DNA of 64,000 bases from Enoplolaimus lenunculus (GCA_030248215.1 JASANG010003973.1:62001-126000); one strand, 5' to 3'; positions 11,201-20,347 are shown, counted from the first letter of the stretch. Notes: a model not told the origin generated them from the letters alone. Made by a program: numbers and translations.

Positions 11201-13738
11201 TACATGCTGATAGCAGTGGGGTTACATCAAATGATCCCCTTTGTTTGGATAAAATATCAAGGCATTGTTTGGATTTGCGATTAAATATTGGCATAAAATC
11301 TTTCAATATGTCAAAATGAAACGTCGAAGTTAGTAGTTTTCGCCGAGGACGCCATCGTGGATAATTGCTGGTAGAAAAAGCAACCAACGCAGTGGATTAA
11401 TAAATTTGACAAAAATATAAAATTGAAAAGGATTTTATATCCGCTCAAAAAGAGCTGAAGGATTTGTGCGTTATGGATCTGCACCAACGCCATGGATTCA
11501 GCATCGTACTCACAATGCAAAAACTGGTGAGTCAAATGACTCTCTCCGAAATTGTCTTTTTCGGACTACACATACTCTGCTAAAATTCGACTCACGAGCG
11601 ATGCATTGAGTCGAATTTGACTCTGGCGACGTCGAATTTTGAGTCAGTTTGTGTAGTCCGGAAAAGCCTATTTCAGAGCGAGTCAATTTGACTCACCATT
11701 TTTTGCAGTGCATAAGATATTAAAATACACAAAACATGAAAAATTTTCACAACAACAGGATTTAACCTCTTTTATGAAACTTTTTGCAATTTGGCGCAAA
11801 TTTAAGCAATCTTAAGCTGAGGATTGGATGTAGTTTTAGGCGGGATTAGGATTTGGCTTAGGATAGAAATAGGCTTAGTATTTAAGCCCACATTCTCAAA
11901 TGTTTGTAGCACATATCATTAGTTGATGACAGGTCCTGTAAAAACTTTGGAACCAGCGCATACTGAGAGGTTTAAAATTCTACACATTTTTCACGTTTGA
12001 TTTGCCCACTTCTGTACTACGATTGAGATCTGCAATTACAGACGTTCGTCAGTTTGATAACCTATCGCTAACTGATGATACGTGTCATACACATTTGAGA
12101 ACATGGGCCCTGATTCTAGGCTTCAGTTACACTGTAAAATTCCAATGAGTTAATTAATCAACGCAGACAAAAAGTAAGTTATTTCTGAGTTAATAACAGT
12201 AAACGTTAACTCACTCTGAGTTGACTTGATTCTCACTATGAGTTGAGTTGACACAGGGTGAGTTGCTTAACTAAATCAAAAGGAATTGAATCAACTCAGA
12301 ATTGCGAGTTCTAATAATCCTAACCCAGACTGAGTGATTCAACTCATTCTGAGTTAAAATCAACTCACTGGAATTTACAGTGTACTGTTTACTCACCTTG
12401 TCAGAAGACCACGACCCATCCAAGGATGCAAAAAAACGTATTCTTTAGATTTGTTTATATTAATCGTGCTTGGCATTAATGTTTCGAGTTCATTTGCACC
12501 GAAGATAAACACTAACGGAAAGATGGAAAGCCAAGATTGCATTATGCGACAATGATCGCTTACGAGCGTACAGCATAACTCAAGTGTTGCCAACGTGTGT
12601 TCGTAGCAGGCTGTAAAAATTAAAACGGTATTTTAACTATGAACCGAATAACTTTTTCGGCCCATGTATAGAACAGGGCCGGAACAGTAGTATAAGCATA
12701 TTCGTAAAACTAAGCCTAAGTTTAAGCATAGAGCATATTCCTAAGCTTTAGCCTAAGCCTAAGCGTAAGCCTAAGCAAAAAATTAGTCTAAAAGCTTAAA
12801 CTGATTCTATTATAGCCCCTCCGGAAAACGATCCGGCCCTGTTCTATACATGGGCCACTAAAACGCTTAATATATGCCGGAACGTAGACAAACTGTGAAT
12901 ATAAAAATATCGTTTCGATCAGTTTTATTGCCAGGGTGTAGTAAAACAGATAGTAAAAATAACGGAAACGGATATCAAAATAACGAAAACGGAAAACGGA
13001 TGTTTTACTGTTATGCCAACACAATCGAGGCATGCAAGTATTAACAGGGCTTTCTAAAGTTTTAAAGAAAAATTTCAGATACGCCGAAAATGTCAAGATT
13101 CTGGATGAATTTCGTAATTTTTATTTCATATTAAACAATTGCAACATTTCTGTAATAAAATATGACGAGAAATATACGTGATTTTAATATGATTTTGAGC
13201 ATAAAAATGACACAATTTCGTTTATTTTTATAAAGGAAACGGAAACAGAAACGGACAACGATTTTTACCGAAAACGGAAACGGATATTTGGTTATACTTT
13301 ATATAGACAATTATCAGCATCGTTGAAAACTATAATGCGCGACATATTTGTTAATTTTCGCTTGCAGCCAATGTTATTTTTAGGGGCAAAACAGTAGATT
13401 AAACGTATTACTAAGCCTAAGCCTAAGCCAAAGCGTTACAAAAGTGTGTTCCTAATCCTACGCCTAAATATAAGCCTAAGCAAAAGAAAATGCAATCTAG
13501 AATCTAAACCTACTCTTTTATAGACCCACCAGAAACCTGGACGCCCCTAAAAGTAATATGGGCCTCACTTACTATGAGGCTCCATAGATAACAGGTGCAT
13601 GTTTCCGAATGGAAACAAAGGCCTGTAGCCTGGCAGATCATTGAGTTTTAACCGCGCCTTGTAATACGATACAAATACGTAATAAGTCAATAATCCAATG
13701 AATATTATTGGTAATATTAAAACGCTAATTGCGGGCAT
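2289..13738 (-). CDS. CYP4V2: Cytochrome P450, CYP4 family (CYP4V-like), 10 exons
   Basis: Microsomal heme-thiolate monooxygenase; CYP4V enzymes hydroxylate fatty acids at the omega end. Minus-strand exons: 13738-13573, 12610-12397, 11367-11183, 9085-9019, 8507-8381, 7545-7360, 5193-5071, 3967-3850, 3184-3005, 2467-2289. They sum to 1545 nt, a 514-residue product, which is normal for CYP4. Every intron reads GT-AG and all phases agree. The first ATG-initiated residues form an N-terminal membrane anchor. Other visible motifs: the WRPRRK C-helix region, I-helix EGHDTT (315-320, split across exons 6/7), ExxR at E374-R377, the PERF-like FDPDRF, and the heme loop [10 protein letters not shown] with Cys454. 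The start at 13738 is the first in-frame ATG; a MITE begins 25 bp upstream. Family assignment to CYP4 is firm; the V subfamily rests on the best match I recall. The gene looks intact although every intron is invaded by transposons or their derivatives. Confidence 0.93.
2503..2679. mobile_element. MITE family A copy (A1), P450 intron 9
   Basis: Ends in the family-A inverted repeats (GGCCCATGTGTAGAACAG left, CTGTTCTATACATGAGCC right) around CCTAAG hexamers. It lies 35 bp upstream of the last P450 exon on the gene strand. No clear 8 bp duplication remains. Confidence 0.8.
3277..3431. mobile_element. MITE family B copy (B3), P450 intron 8
   Basis: Short family-B copy with both termini (GGCCAATGTCACTTTAACGG and TAAAAGTAAACATGGGCC) and only a few hexamers in the core. 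Confidence 0.75.
3516..3790. mobile_element. MITE family A copy (A2) with internal tandem expansion, right end lost
   Basis: The left terminus (GGCCCATGTATTGAACAGGG) is intact. The core holds four tandem units, each a leader (CCAATGAGCATATTCCTAAG) plus hexamers and a GCGTACC/GCGTGCC link. The right inverted repeat is missing; the copy stops about 60 bp before P450 exon 8. Confidence 0.7.
3978..4174. repeat. TA-rich microsatellite in P450 intron 7
   Basis: About 190 bp of TATATATG/TATATATC-type dinucleotide repeat beginning 11 bp upstream of P450 exon 8 (gene strand) and ending at MITE C1. The long Ile/Tyr ORFs here are artefacts of this repeat. Confidence 0.9.
4175..4375. mobile_element. MITE family C copy (C1)
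   Basis: Palindromic element with termini CACTGCAAAAAATGGTGAG and (right) CAATTTTTTGCAGTG, flanked by TA on both sides. The interior is built of GAGTCAAATTGACTC-type short palindromes. It sits in P450 intron 7. Confidence 0.85.
4418..4545. repeat. Degenerate TTAGGC-like array
   Basis: Runs of GCTTAGGCTTAGTCTCAGTC-type sequence, diverged TTAGGC hexamers without recognisable MITE termini. Similar remnants occur at 11815-11885, 23290-23350 and 56375-56405. Confidence 0.5.
4735..4905. repeat. Single copy related to the 24 kb minisatellite
   Basis: Words such as TTTCCTAAAATCCCAAAC and GTCCCAAAATATC match the minisatellite at 24055-24960. Here it is a short stretch inside P450 intron 7. Confidence 0.45.
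5354..5553. mobile_element. MITE family C copy (C2), P450 intron 6
   Basis: Termini CACTGCGAAAAATGGTGGG and ATTTTTTGCAGTG; near-perfect internal palindrome of GACTC/GAGTC words; TA on the left flank, CA on the right. Confidence 0.85.
5929..6349. mobile_element. MITE family E copy (E1), left terminus missing
   Basis: Contains the family-E interior (TTGGTTACGGACTG, CCGTTGAATTAAACG, GGTCCTGGAGTCATTTA) and the right terminus ATTCGAGTCACTACAG. The first ~20 bp of the family are absent. P450 intron 6; the rest of this intron (6350-6921) shows nothing recognisable. Confidence 0.7.
6922..7289. mobile_element. MITE family A copy (A3) with higher-order TTAGGC repeat and perfect 8 bp duplication
   Basis: Both family-A termini are present and the element is flanked by CTTTTTGT on each side, an exact 8 bp target duplication. 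The core has units of 48, 54 and 54 bp, each made of a leader (GTATGGATGAGCCTATTCCT) followed by CCTAAG hexamers. Because the unit is a multiple of 3, both strands stay open (PKPKPK and RLRLRL ORFs); these are not genes. Confidence 0.9.
7663..7849. mobile_element. MITE family A copy (A4), P450 intron 5
   Basis: Family-A termini (left slightly decayed) around a hexamer core. Flanks CTACCGGT and CAACCGGT match at 7 of 8 positions, a target duplication. Confidence 0.8.
7933..8360. mobile_element. MITE family E copy (E2), full length, next to a P450 splice donor
   Basis: Opposite orientation to E1. Termini CTATAGTCATTCGAATAAG and TTCGGGAAACTACAG with TA at the edges. Its right end lies 20 bp from the exon 5 boundary at 8381 of the P450 gene. 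Confidence 0.8.
8678..8861. mobile_element. MITE family B copy (B4), reverse orientation, P450 intron 4
   Basis: Left terminus GCCGCCCATACTTGAAAGGG, right terminus ACGCCCCGTAAAGTAACATT; TTAGGC hexamers lie between. Confidence 0.75.
9253..9459. mobile_element. MITE family A copy (A5), P450 intron 3
   Basis: Diverged family-A termini with hexamer core. Flanks GTAAAAAG and GTAAAAAA match at 7 of 8 positions. Confidence 0.75.
10003..10254. mobile_element. MITE family D copy (D1), P450 intron 3
   Basis: Left terminus CACTGTAAATTCCAATCAG after TA. Interior of TGAGTTGAGTTGA / CAACTCAG words arranged as a long imperfect palindrome. The right end is decayed (AAATTTGTACAG). Confidence 0.7.
10290..11075. 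repeat. Interspersed repeat R, copy 1, interrupted by MITE B5
   Basis: Matches 49330-49850 over several hundred bp (shared words GAATTTGGTG, ATATGAGTCTCCTAGCC, GATTTTGGGTC, CTTTAGTCCA). The class is unknown. Copy 1 is split by a family-B MITE at 10657-10844 that copy 2 lacks. Confidence 0.65.
10657..10844. mobile_element. MITE family B copy (B5), nested in repeat R
   Basis: Full-length family B (GGCCAATGTTACTTTTAGGG to AAAGTAACATTGGCC) with CCTAAG hexamer core, inside repeat R copy 1. Confidence 0.85.
11511..11710. mobile_element. MITE family C copy (C3), P450 intron 2
   Basis: Termini CACAATGCAAAAACTGGTGAG and CCATTTTTTGCAGTG; GAGTC/GACTC palindromic interior. Confidence 0.8.
12130..12382. 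mobile_element. MITE family D copy (D2), 14 bp from a P450 splice donor
   Basis: Starts CACTGTAAAATTCCAATGAG and ends GGAATTTACAGTG, with TA on both flanks. The exon 2 boundary of the P450 gene is at 12397, so the element ends just inside the intron. Confidence 0.85.
12659..12856. mobile_element. MITE family A copy (A6), P450 intron 1
   Basis: Clean family-A termini (GGCCCATGTATAGAACAGGG and CCCTGTTCTATACATGGG plus CC) around CCTAAG hexamers. Confidence 0.9.
12934..13305. repeat. Interspersed repeat family J, copy 1
   Basis: Starts CAGGGTGTAGTAAAACAGAT and is marked by AACGGAAACGGATAT words at both ends, with a middle (GGCATGCAAGTATTAACAG, AAATTTCAGATACGCC) shared with 40856-41149 and, in part, 63420-63570. 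Looks like a hAT-type MITE but the right end is unclear. Confidence 0.55.
13366..13564. mobile_element. MITE family B copy (B6) inserted at the exon 1 splice donor
   Basis: Element AGCCAATGTTATTTTTAGGG ... AAAAGTAATATGGGCC. The 8 bp flanks are TCGCTTGC (13358-13365) and TCACTTAC (13565-13572), 6 of 8 identical. The second is the exon 1 donor of the P450 gene (GTAAGTGA on the gene strand). Confidence 0.75.
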
Positions 13739-13762
13739 CTGTAACCTTTGACATACAGTCTG

Positions 13763-14005
13763 CACTGTAAATTCCAGTGAGTTGATTTTAACTCAATATG
13801 AGTTGAATCACTCAATCTGAGTCAGGACTTATCAGAACTGAGAAATCTGAGTTGATTCAGCTTGTTCTGAGCTAGGAGTCACCCGAAACCACTCAACTCA
13901 GAGTGAGAAACAAGTCAGCTCAAAGTAGGTTAATGTTCCCGGTTCTTAACTCAGAAATAACTAACCCGCCGACGCCTGGTCGTAAGGGTAAAATTCCCGC
14001 AAACC
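13763..14005. mobile_element. MITE family D copy (D3), immediately upstream of the P450 start
   Basis: Starts CACTGTAAATTCCAGTGAG, 25 bp upstream of the P450 ATG (gene strand). The right end is decayed near 14000. The P450 5' UTR or promoter must lie in or across it unless a further 5' exon exists. 14006-14547 shows nothing recognisable. Confidence 0.65.
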
Positions 14006-14547
14006 TGGTTCGAGGTTTAACCCACTGTGACAGAGATCTATTCAACTCAATGTCGCATGGCTTTTGTTTACCAAATTTATTTACAACATTTCTCACACCA
14101 AACTCAGGCCATACAGAAAATTAAAGCGACGTTTGGGAAACTTTGAAATAAAATATAAAGAAATTTCAATCGTTACTATTACAAATAATATCACCGTGAC
14201 CAGGAAACGTTTGGCAGCATATACGACGGGCCCGTAGCCAAGGGAGGCCAGGGGTGAGCACGGATTTTCAATCTTGCTTCTAAGTCATTGAAAACCCTTG
14301 AATGCCCGTCCTGAAAAATATTTGGTCTCCCAAGCAAGATAAGCTGGCTACGGGTCTGATATACGACGATATGTCGCCACCGGAAGTACTGAAATCTTGA
14401 GCCGTGTTCTCAAATGGGTCTGGAACCAATTACACAACTTGCATAAGGTTTTAAGTAGGCCTGCTACTGTAGCAATCAATCTTCTAATACGCAGAGTGAC
14501 ACTCGGGACCATTGTGTCAACTATACACGACAAATTTCAAAGCTCTT

Positions 14548-14815
14548 GCGCTAAAAATTCCGATGAGTTGTTTTGAGCCAGTTGTTTAATCAACTCAGAG
14601 AGCGAATTAGTGTCATTTCGCGTTATTTGTGAGTTAATAACACGAAACATCCACTCGCTTTGAGTTGAGTTATTTCCCGGCGGATTGATAAGTTAACTCA
14701 GAATGAATTCAATCAATTCAAAATTCTGAGTCGTGAAAGACCTAGTTCAGAGCTCAGGCTTCTGAATGGATTCAACTCATTCTGAGTTAAAATCAACTCA
14801 CTGGACATTACAGTG
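14548..14815. mobile_element. MITE family D copy (D4), decayed left end
   Basis: Right end CTGGACATTACAGTG; interior of GAGTTGATT/CAACTCAG words; left terminus mutated. Confidence 0.6.
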
Positions 14816-14854
14816 ATGCGTGCATTCGTGCAAAGATTAGAAGTTCGACCACCA

Positions 14855-14960
14855 ACTTGTAAGGGCCCCCACCCTAACCGGTTAACACAAAAAACCGCTG
14901 AAGTTTTAAATTACGTCTAGCTTCTTACTCGCTTCGTTCGCGAGCTTGAGAGCCGCCATC
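14855..14960. repeat. Short interspersed repeat shared with 60830-60920
   Basis: CCGCTGAAGTTTTAAATTACG and CTCGCTTCGTTCGCGAG words recur at 60830-60920 as CCGCCGAAGTTTTGAAATACG and CTCGTTTCGCTGGCGAG. Class unknown. 14961-15263 shows no gene. Confidence 0.45.
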
Positions 14961-15263
14961 ATCGAGCTTGGGACGAGCCCAAGTCCCCCACACCAGTAGG
15001 CACCGGCACTGAATAGCTGCTACAAGCTGTTGAGTATACTATCCTTTAACGCAGCTGTCGTTTTCGAACTTAAAAAACTAAATCAGTGCTCATACCAATT
15101 GAATTCGTGTCTATCCGCAAAGCTGTGGGTCCATTTTGGTGGATACATCTAAATGTGCGTAGGGACGTAGGTTCATTTAAGACCATTGCGATCTGGCCTT
15201 GGGATTTGCCACAACACTGTGTTTGATTGAAATGCGCAAAGGTGAATTCAGAGTAAACATTTA

Positions 15264-15503
15264 CACTGTAAATTCCACTGTCGAGTTGATTTTAACTCAG
15301 AATGAGTTGAATCATTCAGTCTGAGTTTGGACTGTCAGAACTCATAATTTTAAGTTGATTCAACTGATTCTGATTTAATTAATCAATTTCCCCGGAATCA
15401 ACTCAACTCAGAGTGAGAATTAAATGCAACTCAGAGCGAGCTAAAGTTTACTGTTATTAACTTAGAAATAACTTAATTAATTAACTCTTTGGGATTTACA
15501 ATG
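15264..15503. mobile_element. MITE family D copy (D5)
   Basis: CACTGTAAATTCCACTGTCG to GGGATTTACAATG, with TA at both edges. Confidence 0.8.
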
Positions 15504-15645
15504 TAAAAGGAATGTAGGATGGATGGTACTATTCTTTAGAGAACACAGATGGTGTTTAGCTACGTGCACATATGTAACGACGCCCACGACCCTGTTTTTG
15601 CTAATGATTTTGTATGATTAAATTATAAACTTTAACAAACCGAAT

Positions 15646-15841
15646 GGCCCATGTTAAGATCAGGGTCGGAACGTTTTTCTGTTGGAATAGAAAAGAGTAA
15701 GCTTAAGCTTTGGACTAATTTTTTTGATTGGCTTACACTAAGGCTTAGGCTTTAACGCTTAGGAATATGCTCATTCTTACGCGTAGGCTTAGGTTTAGGA
15801 ATGCTTATAATACTGTTCCGTCCCTGTTCTTTACATTGGCC
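15646..15841. mobile_element. MITE family A copy (A7), reverse orientation, perfect 8 bp duplication
   Basis: Both termini present (GGCCCATGTTAAGATCAGGG; CCCTGTTCTTTACATTGGCC) and AACCGAAT flanks each side exactly. Core of TTAGGC hexamers. 15842-16412 holds no recognisable gene; a tRNA-like word (GGAATTCGAATCC, near 15930) may be a SINE scrap. Confidence 0.9.
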
Positions 15842-16412
15842 AACCGAATAAAGAAACCTGATATTATTTAGCCTCACCAGAGACTAAGTCATCATTAGTG
15901 TTGATAGTAAACGCTTCCCACTCCAGTCACTGGAATTCGAATCCTGGCATAAAAGTAGGTCTCAGGGGAAATAGAAAATATTCATGTGATAAAGGGTTTA
16001 TACAACAACGTATATTCTAACTATATTAGCCTCTAACAAACATAAACTTAGACTATGAGCCCCAAACCCTGTAACACAAGGCGTGTTTCTGTAACGATAC
16101 AATAGTGAAACAGACAAATGAAATTATAGTTTCAACGCAAATAAAACACAATTTTACTAAGAAAGCCTACTTCTTCGAAGTGTAAAAATTAGCCCAAAAC
16201 TTTTATTCAACGTCTCCAACGCAAGGGCTACTACTTTTTGTATTCAATTTACAAGAAATATAGTACAGTACAATTTCAAACTATCGGCAATTCATCTTGG
16301 CGGCCTGCATTATATATAATTTAAAGACACCATACTCATACGATCGCTAATAAATAAATGAGTGTAAAAGTGTATTACGTTGAGCAGAATGCGAAAAATA
16401 GGTGACAGTGTA

Positions 16413-16679
16413 CACTGTAAATTCCAATGAGTTGATTAATCAATTCAGCTAGCGAGTTAGTTATTTCTGAATTAAAATCAGTAAACATTAAAACTCACTC
16501 TGAGTTGAGTTGATTCTCACTCTGAGTTAAGTTGACTCTGGGTGAGTTGATTAATTAGCTCAGAATGCAGTTGAATCAACTCAAAATTTTGAGTTCTAAT
16601 AGTCGTTAAACTCAAACTGAATGATTGAACTCAATTTGAATTAAAATCAACTCACTAAAATTTACAGTGTACCACCGTT
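16413..16679. mobile_element. MITE family D copy (D6)
   Basis: CACTGTAAATTCCAATGAG to AAAATTTACAGTG, TA on both flanks. Confidence 0.85.
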
Positions 16680-16724
16680 CAATATTTTTACACCGTATTC
16701 CTCCCTGTACAAAAAATTGCTTGG

Positions 16725-17116
16725 GAAAGTCGTAAGGCAAAGTTGCAACTCTGCCAAACATATTTGCTGGCCTCCATGGGCAAAGTTGCAACGCTGTCAA
16801 CATATTTGTTAGCCTCCACACTGTAAATTTCAGTGAGTTAATTTTAACTCAGAATGAGTTGGATCACTCAGTCTGAGTTAGGACTATCAGAACTCAGAAC
16901 TTTGAGTTGATTCAATTCACTCTGAGTTAATTAATCAACTCACCCAGAGTCAACTCAACTCAGAGTGATAATCAACGCAACTCAGAGTGAGTTTAAGTTT
17001 ACTGTTATTAACTCACAAATAACCAACTCGCTAGCTGAATTGATTAATCAACTCATTGAAATTTACAGTGCATGGGCAAAGTTGCAACTCTGTCAAACAT
17101 ATTTGCTAGCCTCAAT
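16725..17116. repeat. Three-unit tandem repeat split by MITE D7
   Basis: Three copies of a ~45 bp unit (word GGGCAAAGTTGCAACTCTG ... ACATATTTGCTAGCCTC): two at about 16728-16818 and one at 17071-17115. MITE D7 lies exactly between the second and third. Confidence 0.8.
16819..17070. mobile_element. MITE family D copy (D7), inserted in a tandem repeat
   Basis: CACTGTAAATTTCAGTGAG to AAATTTACAGTG with CA on both sides. Comparison with the other repeat units gives the empty site CCTCCATGGGC, so the insertion duplicated 2 bp (CA). Confidence 0.85.
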
Positions 17117-17126
17117 GACAATGGTA

Positions 17127-20100
17127 TTATCGCCATAAATTAATACCATTAAAATTTTTTGAAACTTTTTGTTTTGGCTTTTCGTGTGCTTGATTTCCTC
17201 CAAACTTTTCATTGGTCGCGCGTAATTGCGTTGACTGATCAGTTTCTATCGACTGTTGATTTTGCATCGTTTGTAACGAATTTTGATTTTGATAAATTTC
17301 GCCATCGTACAAATTGTCATTTGTTTGTAAATTGTCAATTTCATCTCTCTCACTGTCGTTGTTGTCTCCTATAATTTTGTCGATTAACACGCTTGGATCA
17401 TACGTGATATCAGATTCAAAGATAAGCATTCGTTCAACGACTGATATCGCTGCGTTTTGCATACGAATACCGAACGGGCTTGGAAGCATAATTCCAGCAA
17501 GTTGAACCGCGTCGGCGACATTATCAACACTTTTCAAGTACTTGTCAGCGTGTGCACTGTCAACTCGACTGTCAATTGTTTGTGGTAAAAATGCGTTCAC
17601 AGTGTCAACTGCTTCTTCGAAGAAAAAGCCTAAAACTCGACTAATTGCCCCGTTTGAACCGCTTGTGTTCACCCGTATACTTTCGAGTTCAAAATAACTG
17701 ACTACCCGACCTGATTCTGGATGAACATATGGCAGTATGTTGAATTTGAGTTCAATTTGAAAATAAAAAAGCTCAATTCGAGTGTCGGCAATTGAAATTT
17801 CCGCTCTTGTCCATCCGTCCAACTGGAAGCTGATACCTTTTTGAGCAGATATTGATATTAAAGGAACTGATGTTAGACTGCCTGTGACGCTTGCGCTGCA
17901 CGTATGGCAAAACAAACTGTAAATCGGTTTCATATACTCAGGTACGCTGGCTTGATTTAGCCTAAAATTTAAAACCAACAAATGGTTTGCAAAAACGTTT
18001 TGAAGAAAACTATTAGGAACCGCGTCTGCTATTATTATACGCAACATTTTTGATTTTAATGGCATCGCGAGCGTTTCGTCTTGATTAATTGATTTGAGTT
18101 GTGTTTGTGTCGTTGAGTCGACCGTAGGATGATCGGTGGCTGATGCTCTACTGCTGTCGTCCTCGACCGCGTAACACATTGACCTGGAAAAAGCAATGAA
18201 ATTGTAAAGCGTCGACTTTGCGTAACTGTGTGATTTTGAACGATTCCTGTCTCCGGTTATTTTAAAATTGAAATTTAAAACTTAAAAATCTTAACGAACG
18301 TTGCGAATTTAAAAAATATTACTCTCCAAAGAGTTAAAACTTTAAGTATTCGACTATACTTTCAGCTACTAATTAGGGTTTATCAGCTACACGTATGCAC
18401 TGGCTGAACAAAGATGCCATTTGCACAATCAAGAGGGATTAAAGGCCAAAAATTTCTACAAGATTTTGTAGCACAAAAATTACGTTTGCTTTCTCGGTTA
18501 TCTCGTCATTTTTCATTCATTTTAGATTCTAGATTACATTTTTTGCTTAGGCTTAGGCTTAATAGGCATTGGCTTAGGAACACATTTTTGCAACGATTAG
18601 GCTTACGTTTAGGAATACGCTTAATCTACTGTTACGCCCCTTAAAGTAACAATGGCCCATTTACATATCACCTGCCTCTGCTCAGCAGCAATTTAGAATC
18701 TGTCACTAGAACGTATTATTTCAATGCGATATTAATTGCATAAGTTTGAATTAAAATGAATTACAAGCAACAACAAAGCTAATCACAAACTGAATCAGAA
18801 CTACAAATTTCTATCCATACCCGTAGCCGATCTGTAAAAACACTCTACTTACTATCTTTATATTTTACTAACCTTTTTAAGTATAAGTGTACTAAATATT
18901 GAGTAAATTTTTGTTTAAATAATGTAAATTAAAACTACTGCTGTCATTTCCTTATTAATTAAGTAAATGTAAAGCTAAAAATTTTGGGTTTGCATAAAAT
19001 TAAGTAAAACTTTGCCAACCACCATAGTAAGTAAAACCGACACTTAATTCGGTAACAGTTTAACTTAATTTTAAGTATATTTTTTAGTGAGCAATGGGTA
19101 ACAAGAGATGCTCATCATCCCCACGAAAATTTTACCCCCACCTCAGAAAATTTTAAACCTTGATTGCAAGTCATTAAAAACGCTTGTACGCCCCTCCTGA
19201 GAAATGTTTATCCCCCCTAGCAAGGCGACAGCTGGCTACGGGACTGTTCCTAACTCACTTACCCGTTAAAATTTAGCGACACCACAGAATTGGTAACGAT
19301 TGGTGGATATGATAGTGACAGATTCAGTGTAAAACGTGAATTTGCCAACGGAATTTGTGAAATGGTCGGCATACTACTCGAAGTAGGAGTTAAAATCGGG
19401 TCCGTTGTTTCGGTTGTGTTTTCAATATTTCCATACGGCTTTGGTGATGCATCGTACATTTTTGTTCCTCGAGTCGCTGGTGTTCTACTCGATTTGAAAC
19501 GTTTGTACCCGGCAGTTGTTTTCGTTGCTTCGTTTTCGACGCTGTTTGGCACCAGTGCCAAGTTGTGATTAGAGTTTGTACGTTTCACCAATGGTCGATG
19601 CTGTGTTCGGGTACTGAACGCAGTTTGCTCTGCAACCACGCACATCAAATCGTCGATTGTTTCTTCGAGGTAGTTTTCAACGTAACCACTTATCGTATTT
19701 ACTATACCAGATGTCCAGGCGCCGTGAAAATTAACTACCGCAGCTGCTACAGACGCTGTACAACGTTGAACTTCAATTGAAGGTCGACCAAGCGATGAGC
19801 TGAAAATTGAAATCGAAGCTGAAAATGTTAAATTGTTCAATTTTGCTTCAAGAAATCCAGTTGAACCCAGCCATCCGTAACCAATATGATAATGACCCGT
19901 TATACGAACAATAGGAACGTTTCCTGTCAGGGTTATACCAGATGCGGCGGCTAAGGTTGTTGACATTGTCGGTGTCGCAACATGGTCAATTTTAAGGTTC
20001 GATATGGACCATCCGGTACCTGATTGTTCAGGCAACGAGCGATTGGCAAGTATTTGTGGAAATGCAACTTGAAACAACGACGTTAAATAATTGAAGCCTT

Positions 20101-20155
20101 TTTGTGAAATTTGGATTGTTATACCCGAAAACACAGTGTGTGTAGAAACCAGTTG

Positions 20156-20194
<39 letters not shown>

Positions 20195-20347
20195 ATTATT
20201 ATTGTTGTTGGTTTGTGTTTCGACACGATGTTGACTAATTGTTGCATAGTTAGTGATGTTTCTATCGGTTGCAAACAAAGCGTTCACTGCAGCAAGCAGG
20301 AAAATCAGCGAAAATAACGCCAAAATGCTTTGTTTGCATGCAAACAT
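17127..20347 (-). CDS. BPI/LBP-family lipid-binding protein, two exons, 713 residues
   Basis: Secreted bactericidal/permeability-increasing or LPS-binding protein homologue, which binds lipids such as LPS outside the cell. Exon 1 is 20347-19263, exon 2 is 18183-17127. Donor GTAAGTGAGT and acceptor TTTTTCCAG fit and the phase (2+1) agrees. ATG 20347 begins a signal peptide (SILALFSLIFLLAAVNA); an upstream in-frame ATG at 20419 gives a poorer leader. Residues ~47-63 are nearly all Asn. The N domain starts near ISQKGFNY (80-87); Cys196 and Cys236 have the 40-residue spacing of the family disulfide. A long Ser/Thr-rich linker (~240-360) leads to a BPI2-type C domain (QNVFANHLLVLNFRL ... ESDITYDPSVL), followed by a ~90-residue polar tail. 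Linker and tail are longer than in vertebrate BPI (~480 residues). Orthology within the family is not resolved. Confidence 0.88.
18520..18657. mobile_element. MITE family B copy (B7), truncated, in the BPI/LBP intron
   Basis: Reverse-oriented: starts inside the family (TTAGATTCTAGATTACATT), then TTAGGC hexamers, ending ACGCCCCTTAAAGTAACAAT plus GGCC. The far terminus is missing. The rest of the intron (18184-19262) is AT-rich with no other clear repeat. Confidence 0.7.
20157..20206. repeat. ATT/AAT microsatellite inside BPI/LBP exon 1
   Basis: About 16 trinucleotides, AAT on the gene strand, encoding the Asn run after the signal peptide. In frame, so length changes add or remove Asn only. 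Confidence 0.95.

Noticed and set aside
15860-15950. tRNA or SINE copy around GGAATTCGAATCC
   Set aside because: Only the box-B-like word is convincing; no second copy seen.
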